A DNA stretch of 64,000 bases from Bacillota bacterium (GTDB lineage Bacteria; Bacillota; Clostridia; Lachnospirales; Lachnospiraceae): assembly GCA_023411225.1 (NCBI GenBank), contig JAEYPA010000007.1:1-64000 (forward strand), read 5' to 3'. A model generated the notes under the pieces. It saw only the letters and a program-made list of their open reading frames with translations, was not told where the DNA came from and ran no database searches. A program made the translations under genes and the position numbers. Of the stretch, positions 1-8,442 are shown in pieces. Position 1 is the stretch's first letter; each line of letters starts with the position of its first letter.

Positions 1-96
1 GGCTGAGTCAAAAAACTTTCGATATTTTAAATGTCTACTTGACGGGTAGCACACCAAAAATAAGGGTTATACCAACTTACAAAGGAGACTATCACT

Positions 97-558
97 ATGA
101 AAAAAATCCTATTCGTCTGCCACGGCAACATCTGCCGTTCCCCTATGGCAGAATTCTTATTAAAACACCGCCTTTCTACAGGCAACTACCGTAACCAATA
201 TGAAGTCGCTTCTGCCGCTACCAGCACAGAGGAAATTGGTAATCCTGTACACCCTGGAACCAGACGAATCTTATACTCTCATGGAATTAATCCAGCCGGG
301 AAGAGAGCAAGGCAGATGACCAAAGGGGACTATAAGTATTACGATTACCTCATTGCCATGGATTCTAATAACATCCGTAATATGATGCGTATCCTTGGTT
401 CCGATGAGGATCATAAGGTATTTCGTCTATTAGATATTACCGAACATCCTCGTAACATTGCAGATCCTTGGTATACGGATAATTTTGATGAGACATATCG
501 AGATATCATGGAGGGATTAACAGCATTACTACAGAAAATGGAAAATGATGAATTATAG
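97..558 (+). CDS. Low-molecular-weight protein-tyrosine phosphatase
   Basis: This cytosolic phosphatase of 153 residues hydrolyses phosphotyrosine or related phosphoesters through a cysteinyl-phosphate intermediate. The N-terminal P-loop is complete, with Cys8, six residues and Arg14 in CHGNICRS, and the general acid is the Asp123-Pro124 pair in IADPW near the C-terminus. The length is normal for the family. The ATG follows AAAGGAG at a good distance. A terminator hairpin starts 10 bases after the stop, so the gene is probably transcribed alone or as the last gene of a unit that begins outside the window. The physiological substrate cannot be told; in Firmicutes such enzymes act on tyrosine-kinase or arginine-kinase targets. 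Confidence 0.93.
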   Translation: MKKILFVCHGNICRSPMAEFLLKHRLSTGNYRNQYEVASAATSTEEIGNPVHPGTRRILYSHGINPAGKRARQMTKGDYKYYDYLIAMDSNNIRNMMRILGSDEDHKVFRLLDITEHPRNIADPWYTDNFDETYRDIMEGLTALLQKMENDEL

Positions 559-567
559 GCAATATGG

Positions 568-609
568 GTGTTCAATACAGTTAGTAAAGTATTGGACACT
601 TTCTTTTTG
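568..609 (+). terminator. Rho-independent terminator after the phosphatase gene
   Basis: An 11-bp stem pairs GTGTTCAATAC (568-578) with GTATTGGACAC (589-599), with one G-T wobble, and is followed at once by TTTCTTTTT. Confidence 0.85.
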
Positions 610-702
610 TAACCCATATCATACAAAACTTCTTTGTCCTGAATAAATACTTCCAATTTGTTCAAAATACATCATTAGAAGTAAGAACAAAGGAGATTTT
701 CC

Positions 703-2055
703 ATGAGTGATTTATATAAACAGATGTATAAGGAACTAATTGAAGCCTATTATAATAAGAATTTTGAGGAGACCTTTGAACGCCTTCAAAAGCAGTTTAC
801 CCATAAGGATGAAGCCAAGGAAGTATTCTCTGCCCTTGCAGGGGTAGACAATCTTGCAGCCGAAGATGATCATGAATTTATTCAGAATCTATTAGATGCT
901 ATTACGAAGAACCGTGTCCGAGAGAATATTGTATATAAGGTCACTTCTTGCGACAAGGACTGTGAGGAAGAAAATGGCCATAGTAAATGCCAGAATGTCT
1001 GTCCCTTTAATGCCATTAAACGAGATGTAATCTCCCAGGATAAATACATTGATTACGAACTATGTATGTCCTGTGGACGCTGCGTTGAGGCTTGTGAGAT
1101 GCACCATTACATGGATGTACCTCAATTTCTTCCATTGGCGGAGCTGCTTTCTAAGAAGCAGAAGGTCATTGCCATGGTGGCTCCAGCCATTGCAGGACAG
1201 TTTGGAAAAGAAGTCACCTTAGATCAGTTGAGAGAGGCATTTATTAAAATAGGTTTTACTGACATGGTTGAAGTAGCGATGGCTGCTGATGTTCTAAGCC
1301 TTAAGGAAGCTATGGAGTTTAACCATTTGGTCAAGGAGGACGGAGATTTTATGATTACCTCTTGCTGTTGTCCGGTGTGGGTGGCATCCTTAAAAAGAGT
1401 TTATTATGATCTCATTCCGGAGGTTTCTCCATCAGTATCCCCAATGGTAGCCATGGCCCGTATTATTAAAAAGATAGATCCCGATACGAAGACCGTTTTC
1501 ATTGGTCCTTGTATTGCAAAAAAGTCTGAAGCCAAGGAAAGGGACCTCATAGGAGATGTGGACTATGTGTTAACCTTTGCGGAGGTAGAGGTAATTTTTG
1601 ATGCCTTAAAGATAGAACCGGGAAAGCAAGAAGGTGTGCCAACGGTGGATTATGCAGCTACTGGAGGAAGACTATATGCCAGAGCCGGTGGCGTATCAGA
1701 GGCGGTTTGGGATATTGTAGATCAGCTATTTCCTAAGAAGCGACAGCTTTTTTCCGCTGTCAATGTGGATGGCATTCTGGATTGTAAGCAGATGTTAAAT
1801 GACCTTCATGAAGGTAAGGTGAAAGCTTCGTTCATTGAAGGAATGGCTTGTAAAGGTGGCTGTGTTGGTGGTCCTAAGCGGATTACTCCAGTAGAAGAGG
1901 GAACTGAGGCAGCCAATAAGGTAGCATACTCTTCCCCAATCAAGATTCCATTTCATGGTGAGATTATGGGTGAATTATTGAAGAAGTGTGGAATATCTGA
2001 TTTTGAAGAATTACGAAACGATCGTAGTATGTTTGAGAGAAGTTTTAAGGAATAG
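703..2055 (+). CDS. [FeFe]-hydrogenase-like iron-sulfur protein, probably group B
   Basis: The C-terminal two thirds is an H-cluster domain. All four expected ligand cysteines are present: Cys223 in SCCCPVW, Cys270 in GPCIAKKSE, and Cys383 and Cys387 in MACKGGCVGG. Cys222 sits where catalytic hydrogenases have the proton-relay cysteine. Upstream, cysteines at 83, 87, 96 and 100 and the CMSCGRCVEAC stretch (121-131) make two [4Fe-4S] sites of ferredoxin type. At 450 residues it is a short monomeric form. The TSCCCP form of motif L1 matches what I recall of group B enzymes (the CpIII type), which differ from the usual H2-producing group A. No maturase genes hydEFG are nearby. The start ATG follows AAAGGAG. 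Expected role is hydrogen or electron metabolism in the cytosol; direction is unknown. Confidence 0.88.
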   Translation: MSDLYKQMYKELIEAYYNKNFEETFERLQKQFTHKDEAKEVFSALAGVDNLAAEDDHEFIQNLLDAITKNRVRENIVYKVTSCDKDCEEENGHSKCQNVCPFNAIKRDVISQDKYIDYELCMSCGRCVEACEMHHYMDVPQFLPLAELLSKKQKVIAMVAPAIAGQFGKEVTLDQLREAFIKIGFTDMVEVAMAADVLSLKEAMEFNHLVKEDGDFMITSCCCPVWVASLKRVYYDLIPEVSPSVSPMVAMARIIKKIDPDTKTVFIGPCIAKKSEAKERDLIGDVDYVLTFAEVEVIFDALKIEPGKQEGVPTVDYAATGGRLYARAGGVSEAVWDIVDQLFPKKRQLFSAVNVDGILDCKQMLNDLHEGKVKASFIEGMACKGGCVGGPKRITPVEEGTEAANKVAYSSPIKIPFHGEIMGELLKKCGISDFEELRNDRSMFERSFKE

Positions 2056-2106
2056 AGAACTGCTTTTTTGACATATACTAAGAAAAATGTTGAAGGAGTG
2101 ATAATA

Positions 2107-2301
2107 ATGGCAAAAGCAGGTATGAGACGACCGGACCCATCACAACCACACGGGACCTATGAGCATCCGGGAACCCACAAGGTGAAAAATGAGCAGGAAC
2201 CAGTGCCAGAGATACAAGGAAAGGCTAAGACTGGTCACCATAAAGCAGGATGTATCAATGCCCCAAATTGGGCAAGAGATGATTATAAAACTGGACAGTA
2301 A
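2107..2301 (+). CDS. Small hydrophilic protein of unknown function
   Basis: This 64-residue protein starts at the ATG at 2107, which follows GAAGGAG; an in-frame upstream extension has no ribosome binding site. It is rich in His, Pro, Gly and Lys, with HGTYEHPGTHK and KTGHHKAGC segments, one cysteine, and no membrane segment or signal peptide. It lies 51 bases after the hydrogenase-like gene and before the shared terminator, so the two are probably co-transcribed. The His-rich composition would allow metal binding, but that is inference. I do not recognise the family. Confidence 0.7.
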   Translation: MAKAGMRRPDPSQPHGTYEHPGTHKVKNEQEPVPEIQGKAKTGHHKAGCINAPNWARDDYKTGQ

Positions 2302-2363
2302 GAGTTTATTTGCCTCTATAGACCTGAAAACTACAGGACTCTACAGAGGCAAAACTCTTTTTA
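2302..2363 (+). terminator. Terminator after the hydrogenase operon
   Basis: A long interrupted stem pairs AGAGTTT plus TTGCCTCTATAGA on the 5' side with TCTACAGAGGCAAA plus ACTCT on the 3' side, followed by TTTTT. It begins at the stop codon of the small gene. Confidence 0.8.
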
Positions 2364-2535
2364 AATAGAGAGATGCCCTCGTGGAAAAGTCACTTTTTTA
2401 TGTAAAAATTTAAAAATTACCACATTATTACCATAAAATACATATATAATTACAGAATAGTATAAATATAATGCATTGTTTATCGATATTAATAGTAGAC
2501 GGTTATTTATGAGACGCGAAAGAAGGATTTAGGAT

Positions 2536-3786
2536 ATGAGAAAAAATGGATTAAAAATAACACTATTACTATTTACAGTGGCTTTTATTCTGTTTGGAAC
2601 AGCAGGAAATCATACACTAGCACAGGCAGCCACAGAGGGAGTCGTTACACAAACATCTATTGATGGGATCTGTAATCAGATTTGGTTGGAACCAACTATG
2701 AATCAGGCGATAGGTACCAGCAATCAACTTTATCTATATAACAATACCTTAAAGCAAGGGACCTATTCTTTGAAATGGATTTCTTCTAAACCAACGATCG
2801 CTAAGGTGAACTCAAAAGATGGAACCATTGAAGCCCTTACAAAGGGAACAACAGTAATAACCTGTGTGTTGAAAGTAGGACAGGCTCAATATCAATATAG
2901 CTGCCAGGTTACTGTGACAGATCCAAAGTTTAGCCAAGCTACCTATTATATAAAAAGTAACAAGAAAACAGTTCTTCCCATCAATGGAAGTTCCACTAAA
3001 AATCTTTTTTTTATTTCCAGCAATGACGCTATCGTAACAGATGGAGGGAATGGAATATCTGTTGTCGGAAAGAAAGCTGGTACAGCTTATATCACGGTAG
3101 AAGTGGACAGAAGATACATAAGTTGTCGAGTTGTAGTGTCGGCACCGAAGATAAATTACTCTAATCTGTTTCTGACTACTGGTAAGGCAGCCAATCTAAC
3201 GGTAACGGGGCATTGGAAGATATCACCGGTCACCTTTACTTCTAGCAATAAGTCAATTGTTACAGTAACTTCGAAAGGGTATGTGAAAGCTATTAAAAGA
3301 GGCAGTGCCGTAATTACTATTACGGTAGATGGCAGTGTTTATTCCTGCTATGTAGCTGTAAGTAAGAGTGGTATTACGGATTCCTTGAATCGTGCCTATA
3401 AAGCGTTAGGTAGCAAATACAGCCAGACTTATCGTATGAAGAAGGGGTATTATGATTGTAGCTCACTGGTATGGAGAAGTTATTCTCCGTCAGGTTACAT
3501 ATTTGGCAATAAGACCTATGCACCTACAGCGGCATCTCAGGCGTATCGCCTGGTAAAGGAGAAAAAGGTTCTGGCTTACGAGGGAATTAGTCTGTCTAAG
3601 TTGTTACCGGGTGATGTAATATATTTGAAGGGAAGCTCCAATAATGGCCGATACAAGAATATCAGTCATGTGGCTATCTATATAGGAAATGGAAGAATCC
3701 TTCATGCCAGAGATGAAAAAGGCGGTGTATGCATCGAAAGCTATAATACATATAAAAATAGAATTGTAGTGATTGGACGATTATAG
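2536..3786 (+). CDS. Secreted NlpC/P60 peptidoglycan hydrolase with Ig-like repeats
   Basis: This is a likely exported cell-wall endopeptidase of 416 residues. A signal peptide covers residues 1 to about 32 (charged start, hydrophobic core, cleavage near AQAA). Residues about 45-275 form three bacterial Ig-like (BIG2-type) repeats, with recurring S-S-N/K-x-x-I-x-x-V and G-x-x-x-I-T-V patterns. The C-terminal NlpC/P60 domain carries Cys308 in YYDCSSLVWRSY, His378 in ISHVAIYIGNG and a further His in RILHAR. The gene stands alone between terminators. Enzymes of this family cut D-gamma-glutamyl-meso-diaminopimelate bonds in peptide stems; here the Ig repeats would serve wall attachment or spacing. 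No LPXTG or transmembrane anchor is seen. Confidence 0.88.
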   Translation: MRKNGLKITLLLFTVAFILFGTAGNHTLAQAATEGVVTQTSIDGICNQIWLEPTMNQAIGTSNQLYLYNNTLKQGTYSLKWISSKPTIAKVNSKDGTIEALTKGTTVITCVLKVGQAQYQYSCQVTVTDPKFSQATYYIKSNKKTVLPINGSSTKNLFFISSNDAIVTDGGNGISVVGKKAGTAYITVEVDRRYISCRVVVSAPKINYSNLFLTTGKAANLTVTGHWKISPVTFTSSNKSIVTVTSKGYVKAIKRGSAVITITVDGSVYSCYVAVSKSGITDSLNRAYKALGSKYSQTYRMKKGYYDCSSLVWRSYSPSGYIFGNKTYAPTAASQAYRLVKEKKVLAYEGISLSKLLPGDVIYLKGSSNNGRYKNISHVAIYIGNGRILHARDEKGGVCIESYNTYKNRIVVIGRL

Positions 3787-3837
3787 AAGAAGTAAGGAGT
3801 GAATCCTTCCGTTGGTTGGATCGCATTCGGCGCTATA

Positions 3838-3901
3838 AAGTGTCTTTGCCACTTTAAATAGAGGAGTAAAGGATTCCTCTGTGGCAAAGATGCTTTTTTT
3901 A
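3838..3901 (+). terminator. Terminator after the NlpC/P60 gene
   Basis: TCTTTGCCAC (3843-3852) pairs with GTGGCAAAGA (3881-3890). A nested hairpin, AGAGGA with TCCTCT, lies between the arms. A run of seven T follows GC. Confidence 0.85.
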
Positions 3902-3962
3902 TTACAATATTTGTGATAGAATATGCAAGAGAAGAAAGAAACATGTGGAAGGATGGCTAATA

Positions 3963-4862
3963 TTGTTGAATAAAACTAATAGATCTACGACTTCAAAGGG
4001 AGTTTTGTATACATTAATTGCGGGGACCTGCTGGGGGTTTTCTGGCGTTTGTGGTCAGTATCTCTTGTCCAATTGCCAGCTAAATGCCAAATGGCTGACT
4101 TCTATCAGAATGTTATCGGCAGGAATCATTTTGACCAGTTATTGTTTGTTAAAACAAAGAACTGCTGTAGTAGGGCTGATGAAAGATAAAGGGAGTCTTG
4201 TTCAGCTCTTATTATTTGCCATCGCAGGACTTACTGTTTGTCAGTACACCTACATCAATGCTATCAAATATACCAATGCTGGGACAGCCACCGTTCTTCA
4301 ATACTTAGGACCAATTTTTATCCTTATTTATGTCTGTATAAAATCACTTAGACTACCAAAGCTGAAAGAAATCATCGCAATTATTTTAGCTCTTACCGGA
4401 ACATTTTTCATTGCAACTGGTGGTAATATACATACATTGATCATTTCAAAAGAGGGATTATTCTGGGGAATTCTGTCTGCAGTGGGAGCGTTTTTATATA
4501 CGCTTCTTCCAGGCGCAATTATTAAAAAATGGAACAGTACCGTAGTTACTGGGCTAGGCATGCTAGTAGGTGGAGTTGTGCTATTTGTGGGAGTTAGGGC
4601 CTGGAATATTCCTGTTACTCTATCAAAGTCTGCCCTAATTGCATTGGTTGCTATTGTAGTCATTGGTACAGTGATTGCATTTACCTTATACCTACAGGGA
4701 GTAAGGATGTTAGGGGCAGTAAAGGCAAGTATGATAGCCAGTGTAGAACCAGTATCGGCAACCTGTTTTAGTACCTTCCTTCTAGGAACCCATTTTCATA
4801 CTATGGATTTTTTAGGGTTTGCCTGTATTGTTACTACTGTATTCTTATTATCTAACAATTGA
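3963..4862 (+). CDS. EamA-family (DMT superfamily) membrane transporter
   Basis: The protein is about 299 residues with ten hydrophobic segments arranged as two EamA repeats, the usual build of drug/metabolite transporters that export amino acids, metabolites or toxic compounds. The first repeat has the GTCWGFSGVCGQYLL pattern. I place the start at TTG 3963 because AAGGATG at 3949-3955 gives a sensible spacing; a TTG at 3966 is equally possible, and a GTG at 3945 would overlap that ribosome binding site. It appears to be a single gene. The substrate cannot be inferred. Confidence 0.87.
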   Translation: MLNKTNRSTTSKGVLYTLIAGTCWGFSGVCGQYLLSNCQLNAKWLTSIRMLSAGIILTSYCLLKQRTAVVGLMKDKGSLVQLLLFAIAGLTVCQYTYINAIKYTNAGTATVLQYLGPIFILIYVCIKSLRLPKLKEIIAIILALTGTFFIATGGNIHTLIISKEGLFWGILSAVGAFLYTLLPGAIIKKWNSTVVTGLGMLVGGVVLFVGVRAWNIPVTLSKSALIALVAIVVIGTVIAFTLYLQGVRMLGAVKASMIASVEPVSATCFSTFLLGTHFHTMDFLGFACIVTTVFLLSNN

Positions 4863-4917
4863 TGGGAGTACTAAATTTTTACTATAAATAACAAAGAGTA
4901 TTATATTAAATGATAAA

Positions 4918-4946
4918 TTGACAGGGATAAATTCTTTGTTTATAAT
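4918..4946 (+). promoter_or_regulatory. Perfect-consensus sigma-A promoter
   Basis: TTGACA (4918-4923), a 17-base spacer, and TATAAT (4941-4946) match the housekeeping consensus exactly. The expected start site, near 4953, falls inside the Shine-Dalgarno sequence of the next gene, so the 5' leader would be only about 12 bases. Confidence 0.85.
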
Positions 4947-4964
4947 AAAAAAGGAGGTGAACCC

Positions 4965-5549
4965 ATGAAGACCATTATTACAATTAGTCGTGAATTTGGT
5001 GCGGCTGGTGGAGAAATTGGTAAGAAACTGGCCAAAGAGTTGAACCTACAGTATTATGATAAAGAAATTATCCTGATGACAGCGAGAAATTCTAATCTGG
5101 ATGTAAATAGTCTTATTGAATGGGATGAGAAGATACCGAAGAATTTTGGTTTTGCCCAAAGTCTGTTTGACTTTTATAATCGCCCTTTAAGTGAGACGAT
5201 ATTTCAGGCACAGACTAAGGTGATTCAAAAAATCGGTGAGAAGGGTAACTGCGTTATTGTAGGGCGCAATGCTGACAGTATCTTACGAGAATACGATGGC
5301 TGCCTTACTGTCTTTATCCATGCGGAATTTGATTGGCGTGTTCGTCGAATGAGTAATAAGATGCCTGGAAACAGCCTGGCAAGGGTGGAAGAACAGGCAA
5401 AGCTGGTAGATCAAGCTAGAAGAAAATATTATTCTTACCATGTACATCGGGAGTTTGGTATGGCGGATAACTATGATATATCCTTATGCTCCTCTCGACT
5501 AGGCATTGATACTTGTGTGCAATTAATTAAAGAATTAGTTCTCAGATAA
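4965..5549 (+). CDS. Cytidylate-kinase-like protein
   Basis: This cytosolic P-loop protein of 194 residues belongs to the cytidylate-kinase-like family common in Clostridia. The N-terminal ITISREFGAAGGEIGKKLA stretch holds the nucleotide-binding loop, in the atypical G-A-A-G-G-E-I-G-K form. A YYDKEI motif and a VGRNAD segment follow, as usual for the family. These proteins resemble CMP kinase but often stand apart from the true cmk, so the substrate is uncertain. The ribosome binding site AAGGAGGTGA is near perfect and the promoter directly upstream is full consensus, which suggests strong expression. No terminator separates it from the ABC importer genes that follow, so some read-through is likely. 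Confidence 0.85.
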   Translation: MKTIITISREFGAAGGEIGKKLAKELNLQYYDKEIILMTARNSNLDVNSLIEWDEKIPKNFGFAQSLFDFYNRPLSETIFQAQTKVIQKIGEKGNCVIVGRNADSILREYDGCLTVFIHAEFDWRVRRMSNKMPGNSLARVEEQAKLVDQARRKYYSYHVHREFGMADNYDISLCSSRLGIDTCVQLIKELVLR

Positions 5550-5550
5550 A

Positions 5551-5565
5551 CCAATAAAATATTGG
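5551..5565. repeat. Short perfect inverted repeat upstream of the ABC importer
   Basis: CCAATA and TATTGG flank AAA, giving a 15-bp palindrome about 50 bases before the importer operon. It may be an operator; no regulator can be assigned. Confidence 0.4.
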
Positions 5566-5615
5566 ATATAAGAAGTAATGTGTTCAAAATAATAACGAAA
5601 GAAAGGATTAAATTT

Positions 5616-6404
5616 ATGAAGAAAAGAATAGGAAAAGTAATTACATTAGTGTTATGTTTAGCTTTAACCATGACAATGTTTACAGCATGTGGGAGCAAAA
5701 AAGAGGATAAAGAGGAAGGTAAAGGGGAAGATAAGAAGCAATATGTAATCGCTACAGATACGGCATTTGCTCCATTTGAATTTACCAATGACAAGAATGA
5801 ATTCGTTGGAATAGATGTTGAAATTCTTGCTGCAATAGCAGAAGATCAAGGGTTTACATATAAATTAGATGCGCTTGGATTTGATGCAGCTTTAGCAGCT
5901 GTTCAGACTGGTGCAGCTGATGGAGTTATCGCAGGTATGTCCATCACTGATAAGAGGAAAGAAACCTTTGATTTCTCTCAAGCATACTATGATGCTGATG
6001 TTACTATGGCAGTAGCAGAAGGATCTACCATTGCTAAACTTGAAGATTTAAAGGATAAGAAGGTTGCTATTAAAACTGGTACCAATGGTGCTGACTATGC
6101 AAAATCTATTGCAGATAAATATGGATTTACTGTTGTTGAATTTAAGGATTCACCAACCATGTATCAGGATGTAGTTCTTGGTAATACAGTAGCTTGTTTT
6201 GAAGATTACCCAGTTATGGCTTACAGTATCAAACAGGGTGCTAAGATGCAGATTCCAGAAGGTATGACTTCAGCTGGTTCTTCTTATGGTTTTGCAGTTG
6301 CTAAGGGTAAGAATGCAGAATTATTAAAAATGTTTGATAAAGGGCTTGAGAATATTAAGAAGAATGGTAAATTCCAGGAAATCGTAGATAAATATACGAA
6401 GTAG
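5616..6404 (+). CDS. Polar amino-acid ABC transporter, substrate-binding lipoprotein
   Basis: This is the extracellular receptor of an amino-acid importer, 262 residues. The start at ATG 5616 gives a lipoprotein signal peptide ending in FTAC with Cys25 as lipidation site; a longer frame from 5562 lacks a ribosome binding site and would bury the signal. After a Lys/Glu linker the SBP_bac_3 fold begins with YVIATDTAFAPFEF and includes the family motif GFDAALAAVQTGAADGVIAGMS. The fold is complete to the C-terminus. It is followed 20 bases later by the permease gene and then by the ATPase gene, which together make a full importer. The ligand is probably a polar amino acid such as glutamine, but the sequence does not decide. 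Confidence 0.93.
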   Translation: MKKRIGKVITLVLCLALTMTMFTACGSKKEDKEEGKGEDKKQYVIATDTAFAPFEFTNDKNEFVGIDVEILAAIAEDQGFTYKLDALGFDAALAAVQTGAADGVIAGMSITDKRKETFDFSQAYYDADVTMAVAEGSTIAKLEDLKDKKVAIKTGTNGADYAKSIADKYGFTVVEFKDSPTMYQDVVLGNTVACFEDYPVMAYSIKQGAKMQIPEGMTSAGSSYGFAVAKGKNAELLKMFDKGLENIKKNGKFQEIVDKYTK

Positions 6405-6424
6405 TGTACTAGGAGGAAAAGGAG

Positions 6425-7105
6425 ATGCTAAAAATCCTAAATAATTACTCCGGTATGCTGGCTGAGTATTTGGGTACGACTTTAATTATAACAATTATTG
6501 CAATGTTATTTGCATTATTGATAGGCTTAATATTTGGGTTACTTAATATCAGCAAAAGTAAAATCCTAAACATACTTGGGACAATATATGTAGACGGCGT
6601 CCGTGGTGTTCCTTTGATTGTTCTGGCATTTTTCATTTACTTTGGTATACCTATGGCGATTCAGAATATAAGATTTCTTGGAATGCCCCACTTTAAATTT
6701 GATGCAGTCACTGCTGGTATTATCGCCCTGTCTTTAAATGCAGGTGCTTATATGGCAGAGATTTTCCGAGGTGGTATCCAGTCTATCGATAAAGGACAGA
6801 TGGAGGCAGCCAGAAGCTTAGGCTTAAGCTATGGAAAGTCTATGAGAAGAATTGTAATTCCACAGGCTATTCGTGTTATGATTCCATCCTTTGTAAATCA
6901 GTTTATTATATCATTGAAAGATACTTCTATTCTTTCTGTTATAGGAATTAAGGAACTGACTTCTGCTGGAAATAACATTGTACAGAACACCTATGATGCA
7001 TTGGGTGCCTGGGCAATTATTGGTATCATTTATATGATTGTCATCATTTCTCTATCAAGACTTGCAAAAATACTAGAGAGGAGGATGCGCCGTGGATACC
7101 AATAA
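6425..7105 (+). CDS. Polar amino-acid ABC transporter, permease
   Basis: This inner membrane component has 226 residues and five or so membrane spans. It belongs to the His/Glu/Gln/Arg/opine type (HEQRo). The cytoplasmic EAA loop is clear around [24 protein letters not shown], which docks on the ATPase. The start ATG follows AGGAGGAAAAGG. The 3' end overlaps the ATPase gene by 14 bases, indicating translational coupling. Confidence 0.94.
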   Translation: MLKILNNYSGMLAEYLGTTLIITIIAMLFALLIGLIFGLLNISKSKILNILGTIYVDGVRGVPLIVLAFFIYFGIPMAIQNIRFLGMPHFKFDAVTAGIIALSLNAGAYMAEIFRGGIQSIDKGQMEAARSLGLSYGKSMRRIVIPQAIRVMIPSFVNQFIISLKDTSILSVIGIKELTSAGNNIVQNTYDALGAWAIIGIIYMIVIISLSRLAKILERRMRRGYQ

Positions 7106-7835
7106 TAATATAAAGATACAGGTAACTAACCTGAAGAAGAATTTTGGTAAACTAGAAGTATTAAAGGATATCAATGTAACTGTTACGGAAGGTGAAGTAG
7201 TGTGTGTCATTGGGCCTTCTGGTTCCGGAAAATCCACCTTTCTTCGATGCTTAAATCGTCTAGAGAATATAACTAGTGGAAGCGTAATAGTAGATAATGT
7301 CGATATTACGGATAGAAAGACTAATATAAATAAAGTGAGAGAGAATATCGGTATGGTATTCCAACACTTTAATCTATTCCCACATATGACTGTATTAGAT
7401 AATATTACACTGGCACCAGTAGATTTGAAGATTATGAATAAAGAAGAGGCCAATAAGAAGGCAATGGCTTTGTTAGAAAGAGTAGGTCTTGCAGACAAAG
7501 CCAATATATATCCACCACAGCTTTCTGGTGGACAGAAGCAAAGAGCTGCCATAGCCCGTTCTCTAGCCATGAATCCTGATATCATGCTCTTTGATGAACC
7601 AACCTCCGCCTTAGATCCTGAAATGGTAGGAGAGGTATTAGCAGTTATGAAAAATCTTGCTGAAGCAGGTATGACGATGGTTATTGTTACTCATGAAATG
7701 GGCTTTGCAAGAGAGGTTGCCAGTCGTGTCATCTTTATGGATGGAGGTTATATTGTGGAAGAAGGAACTCCAGATCAGGTAATTAATCATCCAAGAGAGC
7801 CTAGAACCATAGATTTCTTAAATAAAGTATTGTAA
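7092..7835 (+). CDS. Polar amino-acid ABC transporter, ATP-binding protein
   Basis: This 247-residue ATPase energises the importer. Walker A is GPSGSGKST, the signature is LSGGQKQR, Walker B is IMLFDEPTS and the H-loop is in IVTHEMGFA; all are intact. The start is GTG 7092, inside the end of the permease gene and preceded by GAGGAGG. A strong terminator follows, closing a three-gene operon of binding protein, permease and ATPase. It groups with GlnQ-type ATPases by motif. Confidence 0.95.
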   Translation: MDTNNNIKIQVTNLKKNFGKLEVLKDINVTVTEGEVVCVIGPSGSGKSTFLRCLNRLENITSGSVIVDNVDITDRKTNINKVRENIGMVFQHFNLFPHMTVLDNITLAPVDLKIMNKEEANKKAMALLERVGLADKANIYPPQLSGGQKQRAAIARSLAMNPDIMLFDEPTSALDPEMVGEVLAVMKNLAEAGMTMVIVTHEMGFAREVASRVIFMDGGYIVEEGTPDQVINHPREPRTIDFLNKVL

Positions 7836-7846
7836 ATAAATAGATT

Positions 7847-7883
7847 AGAAGGCTGTTGTGTTGTTGGCAACAGCCTTCTTTTT
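7847..7883 (+). terminator. Terminator of the amino-acid importer operon
   Basis: A 12-bp stem pairs AGAAGGCTGTTG with CAACAGCCTTCT, followed by a T run. Confidence 0.93.
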
Positions 7884-7921
7884 GCATATATTAGTTTATA
7901 TATGTATAAAAGGAAGTTGCC

Positions 7922-8398
7922 ATGAAGAAGATTGATACAAAAAAGGTAGTTACAGAACTGCGAAATGGAGCAACCAATACATTTCCAATCAGTGGACGTA
8001 AATACACTATGACTCATTCTGATAAAACAGGAGATTTATTTGTTACAATAGGAACTAGCTTCGCTGAGGATAAGATTGATAAATTAAGGGATGAAGTCAG
8101 ACTGCAGTATATTATCATCGATCGTATGCCTATTTTATATGGTGAGGTAGTTGTAGATGGAATGGGCGTTCCAGGGAATCCTCCTGTAAGAGAGGCAATC
8201 TTTAAAAGAGAGATGCCTGTAGCCCTTCAAGCAATCCGTTATGCAGATGATGTTCTGTTTACTACTTACCCTGGACTTGACGATACCCCTATCTATATTC
8301 AATTTATTTCCTCTAATCCAGATCGTAATAAGCTATACGACTATGGAAACATAGGGGATTATGAACAATCCATAGTACAAGATATAGATATTGAGTAA
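7922..8398 (+). CDS. Staygreen-family protein (bacterial SGR homologue)
   Basis: This 158-residue cytosolic protein shows the hallmark motifs of the Staygreen family: RKYTMTHSDKTGDLFVTIG (residues 26-44) and a segment near AIFKREMPVALQAIRYAD. In plants SGR removes Mg2+ from chlorophyll a; bacterial homologues exist in non-photosynthetic lineages, and at least one has been reported to have Mg-dechelating activity. The conserved His32 and Asp34 of the THSD motif, which I recall as part of the proposed active site, are present. The length fits the bacterial form without a chloroplast transit peptide. Upstream AAAAGGAAG provides the ribosome binding site. It sits just before ung with no tetrapyrrole gene nearby, so the function here is open. 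Confidence 0.82.
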   Translation: MKKIDTKKVVTELRNGATNTFPISGRKYTMTHSDKTGDLFVTIGTSFAEDKIDKLRDEVRLQYIIIDRMPILYGEVVVDGMGVPGNPPVREAIFKREMPVALQAIRYADDVLFTTYPGLDDTPIYIQFISSNPDRNKLYDYGNIGDYEQSIVQDIDIE

Positions 8399-8442
8399 GG
8401 AGTATGCTATACTAGTGATGAAATTAAGAAAAAGGTGATTCG

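Noticed and set aside
1..96. Possible end of an upstream gene (frame 2 stops at 46-48) or a frame-3 reading that runs into the phosphatase gene
   Set aside because: The piece is too short to recognise, and both frames are equally possible. Not annotated.
7073..7585. 170-residue frame on the - strand
   Set aside because: It is antisense to the ABC ATPase gene with intact Walker motifs, and is a codon-bias shadow.
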